A DNA stretch of 9,442 nt from Clostridiales bacterium (GTDB lineage Bacteria; Bacillota; Sulfobacillia; UBA995; UBA9673), in the NCBI GenBank assembly GCA_003541445.1, contig DPMO01000177.1, forward strand, positions 1-9,442, read 5' to 3'. This document shows positions 1 through 6,206 of the stretch, in pieces. Every line of letters starts with the position of its first letter. Within the stretch, counting starts at the first letter, position 1. The notes under the pieces are model-generated. The model was not told where the DNA came from, searched no databases, and saw only the letters and a list, made by a program, of their open reading frames with translations. The translations under genes and the position numbers were made by a program.

Positions 1-762
1 GACGCCCCCGCCGGGTCCGTCTCGGCCCTCGAAGCCGAACTCCGTTCAGCCGGGGTCAGGACCTTCAGCGACCTGGCCGAGGCTCTGGGAGACCTGCAGC
101 CCGACGTCCTCGTCGACTTCACCTCCGCCGAGGTCGCCCCGGACTACCTGCATTCGGCGCTCTCAGCCGGTGTCCCGGTCGTCTCCGGAACGACCGGCCT
201 GGGCGAGTCCGTCCTCGCAGGGTTGAGGGAGACGGCCGAAAGGACGGAGCTCGGAGCAGTGGTCATCCCTAACTTCTCCCTCGGCGCCATGGTCATGGCC
301 ATCCTCGCCCGGACGGCCGCCCCCTACTTCAAAGCCGCGGAGATCGTCGAGCTGCACCATGACCGTAAGAAGGACGCCCCGTCGGGAACAGCCCTGGCCC
401 TGGCCCGCACCGTCGCCGCCTCACTCGGGAAGGAGGCTCCGGACGAGCCCGAGTCCGCCGCCCCCCTCGTCGCCGCCGGCGACGAACGGTCCCCCGCGCG
501 AGAGATGAAGACCGCGACGACCCACGGGGAGGCCAGGGGCCTGGACGTCCACGGCGTCCCGGTCCACAGTGTCCGCCTCTCCGGTCTGGTGGCCCACCAC
601 GAGCTCATCTTCGCCTCAGACGGAGAGACTCTCACGCTGAGACACGACTCTGTCAGCCGGTCCTCGTTCATGCCCGGGGTCCTCCTGGCCGTCAGGACCG
701 TCCCGCGCCTCAGCGGCCTCGTGACCAGCCTCGAGGAGCTCATGAGCGTCGCGCGGGCCTGA
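1..762 (+). CDS. dapB: 4-hydroxy-tetrahydrodipicolinate reductase, 5'-truncated by the window edge
   Basis: Cytosolic NAD(P)H-dependent reductase that converts 4-hydroxy-tetrahydrodipicolinate to tetrahydrodipicolinate in the diaminopimelate/lysine pathway. The frame is open from base 1 and gives 253 residues to the TGA at 760-762. The first few dozen residues, including the Gly-rich nucleotide-binding loop, lie outside the window. Visible family motifs, in numbering of the visible part, are VDFT (38-41), GTTG (63-66) and PNFS (90-93). The active-site block ELHHDRKKDAPSGTA follows, with the His pair at 119-120 and Lys123 aligning with E. coli DapB His159/His160/Lys163. The C-terminal dimer region carries VHSVRLSGLVAHHELIF. 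The gene is codirectional with dpaA, 126 nt upstream of its preferred start. DapB competes with DpaAB for the same substrate, so the linkage makes metabolic sense. The identification is secure; only the true start is unseen. Confidence 0.97.
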   Translation, partial: DAPAGSVSALEAELRSAGVRTFSDLAEALGDLQPDVLVDFTSAEVAPDYLHSALSAGVPVVSGTTGLGESVLAGLRETAERTELGAVVIPNFSLGAMVMAILARTAAPYFKAAEIVELHHDRKKDAPSGTALALARTVAASLGKEAPDEPESAAPLVAAGDERSPAREMKTATTHGEARGLDVHGVPVHSVRLSGLVAHHELIFASDGETLTLRHDSVSRSSFMPGVLLAVRTVPRLSGLVTSLEELMSVARA

Positions 763-769
763 AGGCCCG
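754..769 (+). terminator. small stem-loop over the dapB stop codon (weak terminator candidate)
   Basis: A perfect 6-bp stem CGGGCC/GGCCCG (754-759 with 764-769) closes a TGAA loop that contains the dapB stop codon. No T-tract follows directly; the nearest pyrimidine-rich run is at 791-808. It could slow or partly end transcription from dapB before dpaA, but short GC stems are common in DNA of this composition. Confidence 0.2.
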
Positions 770-808
770 GCCCCGAGGCCCCGCCTCCGACCCTCTCTTC
801 CGTCGTTT

Positions 809-837
809 CACCGGCCCCCCGGCGACCACATACAGTA
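809..837 (+). promoter_or_regulatory. putative sigma-K-type promoter upstream of dpaA
   Basis: The -35-like element CACC (809-812) is separated by 16 nt from CATACAGTA (829-837). This fits the Bacillus subtilis sigma-K consensus mACm-N16/17-CATAnnnTA at every specified base. Transcription would begin near 843-845, leaving a leader of about 45 nt before the ATG at 889. The B. subtilis spoVF operon is known to be transcribed by sigma-K RNA polymerase in the mother cell, so position and partner genes both agree. The patch around 828-843 is AT-rich within GC-rich surroundings. The -10 also resembles sigma-E (CATACA-T), but I see no sigma-E -35. This is a match by eye only. Confidence 0.6.
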
Positions 838-875
838 GAGATAGTGACGACCCTTGGCGAGACGACCAGCGGCCT

Positions 876-881
876 GGGGGG
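876..881 (+). promoter_or_regulatory. G-rich ribosome binding site deciding the dpaA start
   Basis: The run GGGGGG at 876-881 lies 7 nt before the ATG at 889. It is not a canonical AGGAGG but can pair with a pyrimidine-rich anti-SD. The in-frame GTG at 844 has only a weak GAGA upstream and would fall at the predicted transcription start. Confidence 0.45.
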
Positions 882-888
882 CGGTTGC

Positions 889-1797
889 ATGGGTGCGGCT
901 CGACTTCGCGGATGGAAGTTCTGTCTCCTCGGCGGGGACCGGCGCCAGGACTACCTCGGCCGCCGACTGGCCCGCTCTGGAGCCGAGGTCTGGATCGTGC
1001 GGCGGCGTCCCCCCGGTTTCCCCGGTCTCCGCCATTCCCGCGCGAAGGAGCCGGCTCTGGACGGCGCCCGGGTCATCGTCTGCCCCATGGCCCCGTTCGG
1101 GCCCGACGGCCGGGTGTGGTCCGAGGACCCCGAGGACCGGCTCGTCCTGACAGAGAGTGACCTCGACCTTGCGGCCCGCCCTTCGCTCCTGTTCGCCGGC
1201 TCTTTCCCGGAACGGCTCGCCGCCGCCGCCGAGAAGGCCGGTTGTCGTCCGGTCGCCCTCAACGACATGGACGAGATGGCCATCCTCAACTCCGTGCCGA
1301 CGGCCGAGGGGGCCCTCCTCATCGCCCTCGAGCGGACAACGGTCACCCTGCACTCCTCGAAGGCCCTCGTCCTGGGCTACGGGCGCACCGGTCAGACCAT
1401 GGCCAGGACCCTCCTCGCCCTGCGGGCCCGCGTGACCGTCCTCGCGCGCCGGCCTGCGGCACGGGCCCGGGCGAGAGCGGACGGTTGCGAGGCCCTGCCC
1501 CTGGAAGAGCTGGGCGAGGCCCTCGCCGACGCCCGGTTCGTCTTCAACACCGTCCCGGCCCTGGTCCTCACCGCCGACACTCTGGAGCGGGCCCACCCGG
1601 ACGTCATCATCATCGACCTCGCTTCAGCTCCCGGCGGGACGGACTTCGAGGCCGCCCGGAGGTTCGGGCTGACCGCGGTCCTGGCCCCCGGTCTCCCCGG
1701 TCGGGTCGCCCCGGAGACTGCAGGCGGCCACCTCGCCGAGGTGGTCACACGCATCGCCCTCCAGAGCCTCGCATCAGTGGAGGTGAGACCTTCATGA
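889..1797 (+). CDS. dpaA: dipicolinate synthase subunit A (SpoVFA)
   Basis: Larger subunit of dipicolinate synthase, which oxidises a lysine-pathway intermediate to dipicolinic acid in the mother cell for import into the forespore. The preferred start gives 302 residues, close to the roughly 300 of the B. subtilis protein. The N-terminus carries the family's GGDRRQ motif after a short lead. NSVPTAEGALLIALE precedes the Rossmann loop GYGRTGQ (starting at 163), and the C-terminal part carries DLASAPGGTDF (243-253) and LAPGLPGRVAPETAG. An in-frame GTG at 844 would add 15 residues. I reject it because it coincides with the expected start of the transcript from the sigma-K-like promoter, it has a poor RBS, and family similarity begins only after the ATG at 889. 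The TGA overlaps the dpaB start codon (ATGA), which implies translational coupling of the two subunits. Confidence 0.95.
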   Translation: MGAARLRGWKFCLLGGDRRQDYLGRRLARSGAEVWIVRRRPPGFPGLRHSRAKEPALDGARVIVCPMAPFGPDGRVWSEDPEDRLVLTESDLDLAARPSLLFAGSFPERLAAAAEKAGCRPVALNDMDEMAILNSVPTAEGALLIALERTTVTLHSSKALVLGYGRTGQTMARTLLALRARVTVLARRPAARARARADGCEALPLEELGEALADARFVFNTVPALVLTADTLERAHPDVIIIDLASAPGGTDFEAARRFGLTAVLAPGLPGRVAPETAGGHLAEVVTRIALQSLASVEVRPS

Positions 1798-2408
1798 GTC
1801 TTCAAGGCAAGAGGATCGGAATCGGTGTCACGGGCTCGCACTGCACCATCGAGCGCGCCCTCCCCCATCTCGAACGCCTGGCCGCCGAGGGAGCCGACCT
1901 GCTGCCCATCGTGTCGGAGTCAGTGGCCACGACCACGACGCGGTTCGGAACCCCGGAGCACTGGCTCGGGCGGCTCCAGGAGATAACGGGCAAGAGGCCC
2001 CTGCACCGCATCGCGGACGTGGAGCCGATCGGCCCCCAGGCGCTGCTCGACGTCATGGTCGTCGTGCCCTGCACAGGGAACACCCTGGCGAAGATCGCCA
2101 ACGGCATCACCGACACGCCGGTGGTGATGGCCTGCAAGGCGCATCTCCGGAACCTGCGCCCTGTGGTGCTGGCCATCTCGACCAATGACGGGCTTTCCAT
2201 GAACGCCAAGAACCTGGGGTTGCTCCTGAATACGCGCAACGTCTACTTCGTACCCTTTGGGCAGGACAACCCGGCCGTCAAGCCGAATTCCTTGGATTCC
2301 GACCTCAGCCTCTTGGCCCCCACGATAGAGGCGGCCCTGTCGGGCAGACAGCTCCAACCCATCCTGGTCCAGCGGGTCGGCCGGCATCCGGACGCCGGCC
2401 GACCGTGA
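1794..2408 (+). CDS. dpaB: dipicolinate synthase subunit B (SpoVFB), flavoprotein family
   Basis: Smaller subunit of dipicolinate synthase, related to flavin-binding decarboxylase-like proteins, acting with DpaA in the mother cell. The protein has 204 residues against about 200 in B. subtilis. Conserved stretches include KRIGIGVTGSHCTIE at the N-terminus, EITGKRPL, PCTGNTLAKIANGITDTPV in the middle, VLAISTNDGL, and NVYFVPFGQD followed by KPNS near the C-terminus. The start is firm: GGAGGTGA (1779-1786) lies 7 nt before the ATG, which overlaps the dpaA stop. Beyond the family's usual LQP-(I/V)-(L/V)-V ending there is a tail of about ten residues (RVGRHPDAGRP). Most of it is encoded by a perfect inverted repeat, so the tail may exist because of the RNA structure rather than for protein function. 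That last point is inference. Confidence 0.96.
   Translation: MSLQGKRIGIGVTGSHCTIERALPHLERLAAEGADLLPIVSESVATTTTRFGTPEHWLGRLQEITGKRPLHRIADVEPIGPQALLDVMVVVPCTGNTLAKIANGITDTPVVMACKAHLRNLRPVVLAISTNDGLSMNAKNLGLLLNTRNVYFVPFGQDNPAVKPNSLDSDLSLLAPTIEAALSGRQLQPILVQRVGRHPDAGRP
2375..2404 (+). other. perfect 11-bp stem-loop at the dpaB/asd junction
   Basis: Bases 2375-2385 (GGTCGGCCGGC) pair without mismatch with 2394-2404 (GCCGGCCGACC) across an 8-nt loop. The stem is almost entirely G/C. It ends one base before the dpaB stop codon (2406-2408), and the asd RBS begins at 2408. No T-tract follows, so a simple intrinsic terminator is unlikely. It could act as an mRNA 3' stabiliser, a processing site, or a modulator of asd translation. 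Confidence 0.55.
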
Positions 2409-2414
2409 GGAGAG
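2408..2414 (+). promoter_or_regulatory. asd ribosome binding site favouring a TTG start
   Basis: AGGAGAG at 2408-2414 stands 7 nt from the TTG at 2422 and 13 nt from the in-frame GTG at 2428. The spacing favours TTG. The site starts on the last base of the dpaB stop codon and lies just 3' of the 2375-2404 stem. Confidence 0.6.
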
Positions 2415-2421
2415 TGGCCCT

Positions 2422-3435
2422 TTGCCTGTGAACGTAGCCGTCGTCGGCGCCGCGGGCGCCGTGGGACGCAAGGTCGTCGAGATCCTCGAGGAGCGGGACT
2501 TCCCTGTGGGACGCCTGCTCCTCATGGCCACGGCCAGGAGCGCGGGCTCGACCATCCGCTTTCGCGGCCGGGACTACACCGTCCAGCCGGTCGCACCGGA
2601 CCTCTTCGAAGGTGTCCACATAGCCTTCTTCGCCGTCCCGTCCCAGGTCAGCCGTGAACTCGCCCCGGAGGCCGTCAAACGGGGAGCCGTCGTCATCGAC
2701 AAGTCCAACGCCTTCCGGAGCGACCCGTCGGTCCCGCTGGTGGTGCCTGAGGTGAACGCGGACGCCCTCACGGGACATCAAGGCATCGTCTCGAGCCCCA
2801 ACTGCTCCACCATCCAGCTCGTCCTCGTCCTGAAGCCCCTCGACGACCTGGCGACGGTGAAGCGGGTCGTCGTCTCGACCTACCAGGCCGTGTCGGGGAC
2901 CGGGCGCGAGGCCGTCGAGGAGCTGTTCACCCAGATGGAGCACGCCTTGGCCGGCCGCCCTCTCACCCCAGAGGTCTACCCGCACCCCATAGCCTTGAAC
3001 GTCCTCCCTCACATCGACGACTTCGATCCCAACGGATACTCGAGGGAGGAGATGAAGCTTGTCAACGAGACCCGGAAGATAATGGACCGGCCGGACCTCG
3101 CCGTCTCGGCCACCACGGTGAGGGTCCCGGTGGAGGTGGGTCACTCCGAGGCCGTGTGGATCGAGACCGAGCGCCGCATACCGCCGGCCGACGCCCGGGC
3201 GGCCCTCGAGCGAGCCCCCGGTGTGGTCGTCGAGGACGACCCCGGCCGGGGCGTCTACCCCCTGCCGGTCCGGGCCGCCGGCCGCGACGAGGTCTTCGTC
3301 GGCCGCATCCGTGAGGACATCTCCCACGAGCGCGGGCTCGCTCTCTGGATCGTGGCCGACAACCTGCGCAAGGGAGCCGCAACGAACGCCGTGCAGATCG
3401 CTGAAGCGCTCATGGAGAGAGGCCTGACCGGATGA
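2422..3435 (+). CDS. asd: aspartate-semialdehyde dehydrogenase
   Basis: NADP-dependent cytosolic enzyme that reduces aspartyl phosphate to aspartate semialdehyde, the branch-point precursor of lysine, diaminopimelate, dipicolinate, threonine and methionine. The protein has 337 residues, typical for the family. The N-terminal nucleotide-binding loop is GAAGAVGRKV (9-18). The catalytic Cys is in SSPNCST (Cys128), TYQAVSGTGREAVEEL follows, NVLPHID lies at 193-199, and the acid/base His241 sits in RVPVEVGHSEAV. The TTG start at 2422 is chosen from RBS spacing; a GTG two codons later would leave the loop intact. The gene follows dpaB by 13 nt and its TGA overlaps the dapG ATG. Placement between dpaAB and dapG matches the order in B. 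subtilis. No key residue is missing. Confidence 0.97.
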   Translation: MPVNVAVVGAAGAVGRKVVEILEERDFPVGRLLLMATARSAGSTIRFRGRDYTVQPVAPDLFEGVHIAFFAVPSQVSRELAPEAVKRGAVVIDKSNAFRSDPSVPLVVPEVNADALTGHQGIVSSPNCSTIQLVLVLKPLDDLATVKRVVVSTYQAVSGTGREAVEELFTQMEHALAGRPLTPEVYPHPIALNVLPHIDDFDPNGYSREEMKLVNETRKIMDRPDLAVSATTVRVPVEVGHSEAVWIETERRIPPADARAALERAPGVVVEDDPGRGVYPLPVRAAGRDEVFVGRIREDISHERGLALWIVADNLRKGAATNAVQIAEALMERGLTG

Positions 3436-4709
3436 GAATCATCGTCCAGAAGTTCGGGGGCACTTCCGTGGCCACCCCCCAGCAACGAGAACTCCTTGCC
3501 GACCGCGTCGTCGAGGCGGTCGGTAAGGGGTACCGGACCGTCGTCGTCGTCTCGGCGATGGGACGCGCGGGAGACCCCTACGCCACAGACACTCTCATCC
3601 GTCTTCTGTCCGGGACCGGCGGCCAGGCCACGCCTCCCCGCGAACTCGACCTCCTGATGTCGTGCGGGGAGACGATCGCGGCCGTCGTCGTCGCCGCCGT
3701 GCTGAAGGGCCGGGGCCTGGACCCCATCGCCCTCACCGGGGGGCAGGCGGGCATCATCACCGACGCGAACTTCTCCGACGCCCGCATCCTCAGGGTCGAG
3801 CCCGAACGGATGCTGAGGCACCTGAAGGAAGGCCGGGTTGTCGTCGTCGCCGGCTTCCAGGGGGTGACCGACGGCGGAGACATAACGACTCTCGGCCGGG
3901 GCGGGAGCGACATCACCGCAGCGGCCGTCGGCGCCGCGCTGAAGGCGGAAGCCGTGGAGATCTACACCGATGTCGACGGGGTCAAGACCGCCGACCCCCG
4001 TATCGTTTCCGAGGCCAGGACCCTTAAGGTCCTGAGCTACCAGGAAGTCTCGCAGATGGCCTACGAGGGCGCCCGCGTCATCCACCCCAGGGCGGTCGAG
4101 ATCGCCATGCGGCGGGACATCCCCATCCGCATCCTGTCTCCGGCGTCGTCAGGCCCCGGCACGCTGGTGACCCACAGCACGGACCTCGCGGCCGCCCCCT
4201 GGCCGGACGTCAAGGAAGGGCGCCTCATAACCGGAGTCACCCACATCCCCAACGTGGCTCAGATAAGTGTGACCCAAAGGCCGGGGTCGTCCGAGCCGGA
4301 CGCCTCCCTCCGCGTCTTCGAGACCCTCGCCGAAGCCGGCATCTCGGTGGACCTCATCAGCGTCTCTCCGGGAACCCAGGTCTTCACCGTAGCCCAGGAC
4401 CAGGCCGAGAAGGCCGCGGCAATCATCGAGGACCTGGGCTATGAGGTCTCCGTCCTACCGGACTGCGCGAAGGTGACCATTGTCGGCGCACGGATGAGGG
4501 GCGTACCGGGAGTCATGGCCAAGGTCTCCCGCGCGCTCACCAAGGCGCGTATCCCCATCCTTCAAACGGCCGACTCACATCTCACCATCTCCTGCCTGGT
4601 CAGGCAGACCGACATGGAGGAGGCCATCCGAGCCCTGCACCGCGAGTTCGGCCTTGACGGCACCGACGGGGCAAGCCCAGATAAGCCAGATAAGGAGGTC
4701 GACTCATGA
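3432..4709 (+). CDS. dapG: aspartate kinase (DapG type, two ACT domains)
   Basis: Phosphorylates aspartate, the first step of the aspartate pathway. The protein has 425 residues against about 404 for B. subtilis DapG. The kinase domain begins with KFGGTSV (7-13, catalytic Lys7), followed by LLMSCGE (74-80) and TTLGRGGSD (152-160). IYTDVDGVKTADPR (177-190) and YEGARVIHPRAVE (211-223) complete it. Two C-terminal ACT modules span about 265-340 and 345-405, the second with GARMRGVPGVMAKV; such modules bind effector amino acids. In B. subtilis the spoVF-linked isozyme is the diaminopimelate-sensitive one, so the symbol dapG rests on context as well as sequence. The ATG overlaps the asd stop (ATGA), with GGAGAGAGG 9 nt upstream. 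The extra C-terminal tail contains a tandem Pro-Asp-Lys repeat that also builds the dapA RBS. Confidence 0.95.
   Translation: MRIIVQKFGGTSVATPQQRELLADRVVEAVGKGYRTVVVVSAMGRAGDPYATDTLIRLLSGTGGQATPPRELDLLMSCGETIAAVVVAAVLKGRGLDPIALTGGQAGIITDANFSDARILRVEPERMLRHLKEGRVVVVAGFQGVTDGGDITTLGRGGSDITAAAVGAALKAEAVEIYTDVDGVKTADPRIVSEARTLKVLSYQEVSQMAYEGARVIHPRAVEIAMRRDIPIRILSPASSGPGTLVTHSTDLAAAPWPDVKEGRLITGVTHIPNVAQISVTQRPGSSEPDASLRVFETLAEAGISVDLISVSPGTQVFTVAQDQAEKAAAIIEDLGYEVSVLPDCAKVTIVGARMRGVPGVMAKVSRALTKARIPILQTADSHLTISCLVRQTDMEEAIRALHREFGLDGTDGASPDKPDKEVDS
4677..4694 (+). repeat. tandem 9-nt repeat at the dapG 3' end, feeding the dapA RBS
   Basis: CCAGATAAG occurs twice in perfect tandem (4677-4685, 4686-4694) and encodes Pro-Asp-Lys twice in the DapG tail. 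The end of the second copy forms the 5' part of the dapA Shine-Dalgarno AAGGAGGT (4692-4699). It is a small AT-richer island in a GC-rich region. Confidence 0.8.
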
Positions 4710-5620
4710 ACAAGCCGCGGACCAAGGCTGTCGCCGAATGGGGCCGGGTCATAACGGCCATGGTCACCCCCTTCGACGCAGGCCTGGCGCCGGACTACGG
4801 CCAGGCGGCCCGGCTCGCCCGCCACCTCGTGGACAGCGGCACAGACGCCGTGCTGGTGGGCGGGACGACAGGGGAGTCTCCGACCCTCACCGACAACGAG
4901 AAGCTGCGCCTGATCGAGGCGGTCCTCGACGCCGTCGGGGACCGGGCGCCGGTCCTCGCCGGAACGGGGACGAACTCGACGGCGGCCAGCGTCACCCTCA
5001 CCCGGAAGGCGGAAGCCCTGGGGGTCCACGGGGTGATGCTCGTCGTCCCCTACTACAACAAGCCGCCGCAGGCCGGGCTCATCGAGCACTTCCGGACGGT
5101 GGCCTCGGAGACGAAGCTGCCGGTGATGGTCTACAACGTGCCCGGGCGCACGGGGGTCAACATGACCCCCGAGACGATGGCTGTCCTCAGCGAGGTCCCG
5201 AACATCGTCGCCTTGAAGGAGGCCGGGGGCAGCGCGGACCAGGCCGCGCAGATGGTGAGGGCTGTCGGCGGGCGGGTCAGGGTCTACAGTGGAGACGACA
5301 GCCTGACCGTGCCCATGATGTCCGTCGGGGCCTTCGGCGTCGTCAGCGTGGCCTCACACGTCGCCGGCCCGCTGGTGGCCGAGATGGTCGCCGCCTTCGC
5401 CGACGGAGAGGTGAGTAAGGCGGCCGACCTCCACCTCCGGCTCCTGCCGCTCTTCAAAGCGCTCTTCCTCACGACCAACCCGATACCGGTCAAGGCCGCC
5501 CTCCGCCTCCAGGGCTTCGACGTGGGCGACCCGCGACCGCCCCTCGTGGCGGCGACCCCGGCTCAGGTCAAGGCCATCAGGGAAGCCATGGTCGAGTCCG
5601 GCGTCGAGGTCGAGCGCTAG
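4706..5620 (+). CDS. dapA: 4-hydroxy-tetrahydrodipicolinate synthase
   Basis: Class I (Schiff-base) aldolase that condenses pyruvate with aspartate semialdehyde to give 4-hydroxy-tetrahydrodipicolinate, the shared substrate of DapB and DpaAB. The protein has 304 residues, slightly above the usual 290-300. Key residues are all visible: GGTTGESPTL (52-61, Thr pair), PYYNKP (115-120), YNVPGRTG (143-150, Tyr143 and Arg148) and the Schiff-base lysine Lys171 in VALKEAGG. YSGDD and the GAFGVVSVASH segment follow. The start is well fixed by AAGGAGGT (4692-4699) 6 nt before the ATG, which overlaps the dapG stop. The N-terminus runs about ten residues longer than common homologues. This is the last gene of the plus-strand unit; the next gene, dut, is on the other strand, whereas in B. 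subtilis an RNase J gene follows dapA. Confidence 0.97.
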   Translation: MNKPRTKAVAEWGRVITAMVTPFDAGLAPDYGQAARLARHLVDSGTDAVLVGGTTGESPTLTDNEKLRLIEAVLDAVGDRAPVLAGTGTNSTAASVTLTRKAEALGVHGVMLVVPYYNKPPQAGLIEHFRTVASETKLPVMVYNVPGRTGVNMTPETMAVLSEVPNIVALKEAGGSADQAAQMVRAVGGRVRVYSGDDSLTVPMMSVGAFGVVSVASHVAGPLVAEMVAAFADGEVSKAADLHLRLLPLFKALFLTTNPIPVKAALRLQGFDVGDPRPPLVAATPAQVKAIREAMVESGVEVER

Positions 5621-5632
5621 ACCGGGGTAGCA

Positions 5633-5653
5633 GGGCGGCCGCGCGGCCCGCCC
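5633..5653. terminator. GC-rich stem-loop between convergent dapA and dut
   Basis: GGGCGGCC (5633-5640) pairs with GGCC and GCCC (5645-5648, 5650-5653) around a GCGC loop, with one bulged C. It is the only strong hairpin in the 49-nt gap between the dapA stop (5620) and the dut stop (5670), so it could serve both directions. Neither flank has a T-tract, so intrinsic termination is uncertain. Confidence 0.35.
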
Positions 5654-5669
5654 CTGAGACGCCCGAGGG

Positions 5670-6206
5670 TCAGGGCCGCCCCCCGGTGGGGTCCTCTCCG
5701 GCGCCGGGAGGACCGGTGCGCCCGGAGAACCCTCCGGTGTGCCCGAAGCCCCCGCGGCCGCGCGACGTCTCCTCTAGGGTGTCGACAGGTTCGAGCTCCG
5801 CCCGGCAGACAGGGGAGATCACGAGCTGGGCCACCCGGTCGCCCCGGCTCACGGTGAAAGGCTCGTCACCCAGGTTCACCAGGAGGACCCGGACCTCGCC
5901 GCGGTAATCCGAATCGATGGTGCCCGGGGAGTTCAGCACGGTGACCCCGGCCCGCACCGCCGGACCGCTCCTAGGTCTGACCTGGCCCTCGTACCCCTCC
6001 GGTATCTCCAGCCTGAGCCCGGTCGGGATGAGGGCTCTCCCGCCGGGAGGCAAAACGACCGGTTCGCGGTTGGCCGCGAACAGGTCCATCCCGGCCGAAC
6101 CGCGGGTCATGTAGGTCGGAAGGGGCAGGTCCTCGGTTCCGGGCTCGCGGGCCACCTTCACGGCGACCCTCCGCGGCTCGGAGGCGGAGTCCCGAGTCCT
6201 TTTCAA
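5670..6206 (-). CDS. dut: deoxyuridine 5'-triphosphate nucleotidohydrolase (dUTPase)
   Basis: Hydrolyses dUTP to dUMP and pyrophosphate, keeping uracil out of DNA and supplying dUMP for thymidylate synthesis. It belongs to the trimeric family and all five motifs are present: SAGMDL (37-42), RPRSG (77-81), [15 protein letters not shown] (91-105, catalytic Asp98), RVAQLVI (124-130) and [10 protein letters not shown] (149-158). The start is uncertain. Two adjacent TTG codons end at 6209 and 6206. The second overlaps the upstream M16 stop (TTGA) and stands 6 nt from GGAGGGGGG, so it is preferred and gives 178 residues. A GTG at 6161, with GGAGGG 5 nt upstream, would begin nearer the usual family N-terminus. 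After motif 5 an unusual 20-residue Gly/Pro-rich tail repeats part of the motif. Neighbouring nfo also acts on uracil/abasic-site biology, which may be coincidence. Confidence 0.94.
   Translation of the reverse strand: MKRTRDSASEPRRVAVKVAREPGTEDLPLPTYMTRGSAGMDLFAANREPVVLPPGGRALIPTGLRLEIPEGYEGQVRPRSGPAVRAGVTVLNSPGTIDSDYRGEVRVLLVNLGDEPFTVSRGDRVAQLVISPVCRAELEPVDTLEETSRGRGGFGHTGGFSGRTGPPGAGEDPTGGRP

Noticed and set aside
1..222. A separate gene start for dapB at 223
   Set aside because: The ATG-like codon there is internal. The frame upstream encodes the conserved VDFT and GTTG motifs, so the gene runs in from outside the window.
829..836. Sigma-E promoter reading of CATACAGT
   Set aside because: The -10 fits sigma-E, but no sigma-E-like -35 is found at the proper distance, whereas the sigma-K -35 is present. 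Dual use cannot be excluded.
808..1596. Minus-strand open frame opposite dpaA
   Set aside because: It is antisense to a recognised gene, low-complexity, and would run through the sigma-K-like promoter region. It has no supporting motif.
1242..1793. Extension of dpaB upstream through dpaA
   Set aside because: It is a shadow of dpaA with biased composition. The ATG at 1794 has a strong RBS and matches the conserved N-terminus of the family.
2305..3327. Minus-strand open frame of 340 codons opposite asd
   Set aside because: It is antisense to asd, whose catalytic residues are all intact. There are no motifs and no credible RBS context.
4654..5418. Plus-strand frame overlapping dapG/dapA
   Set aside because: It is an Arg/Gly/Pro-rich alternate frame of dapA with no RBS. 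dapA in its own frame has every active-site residue.
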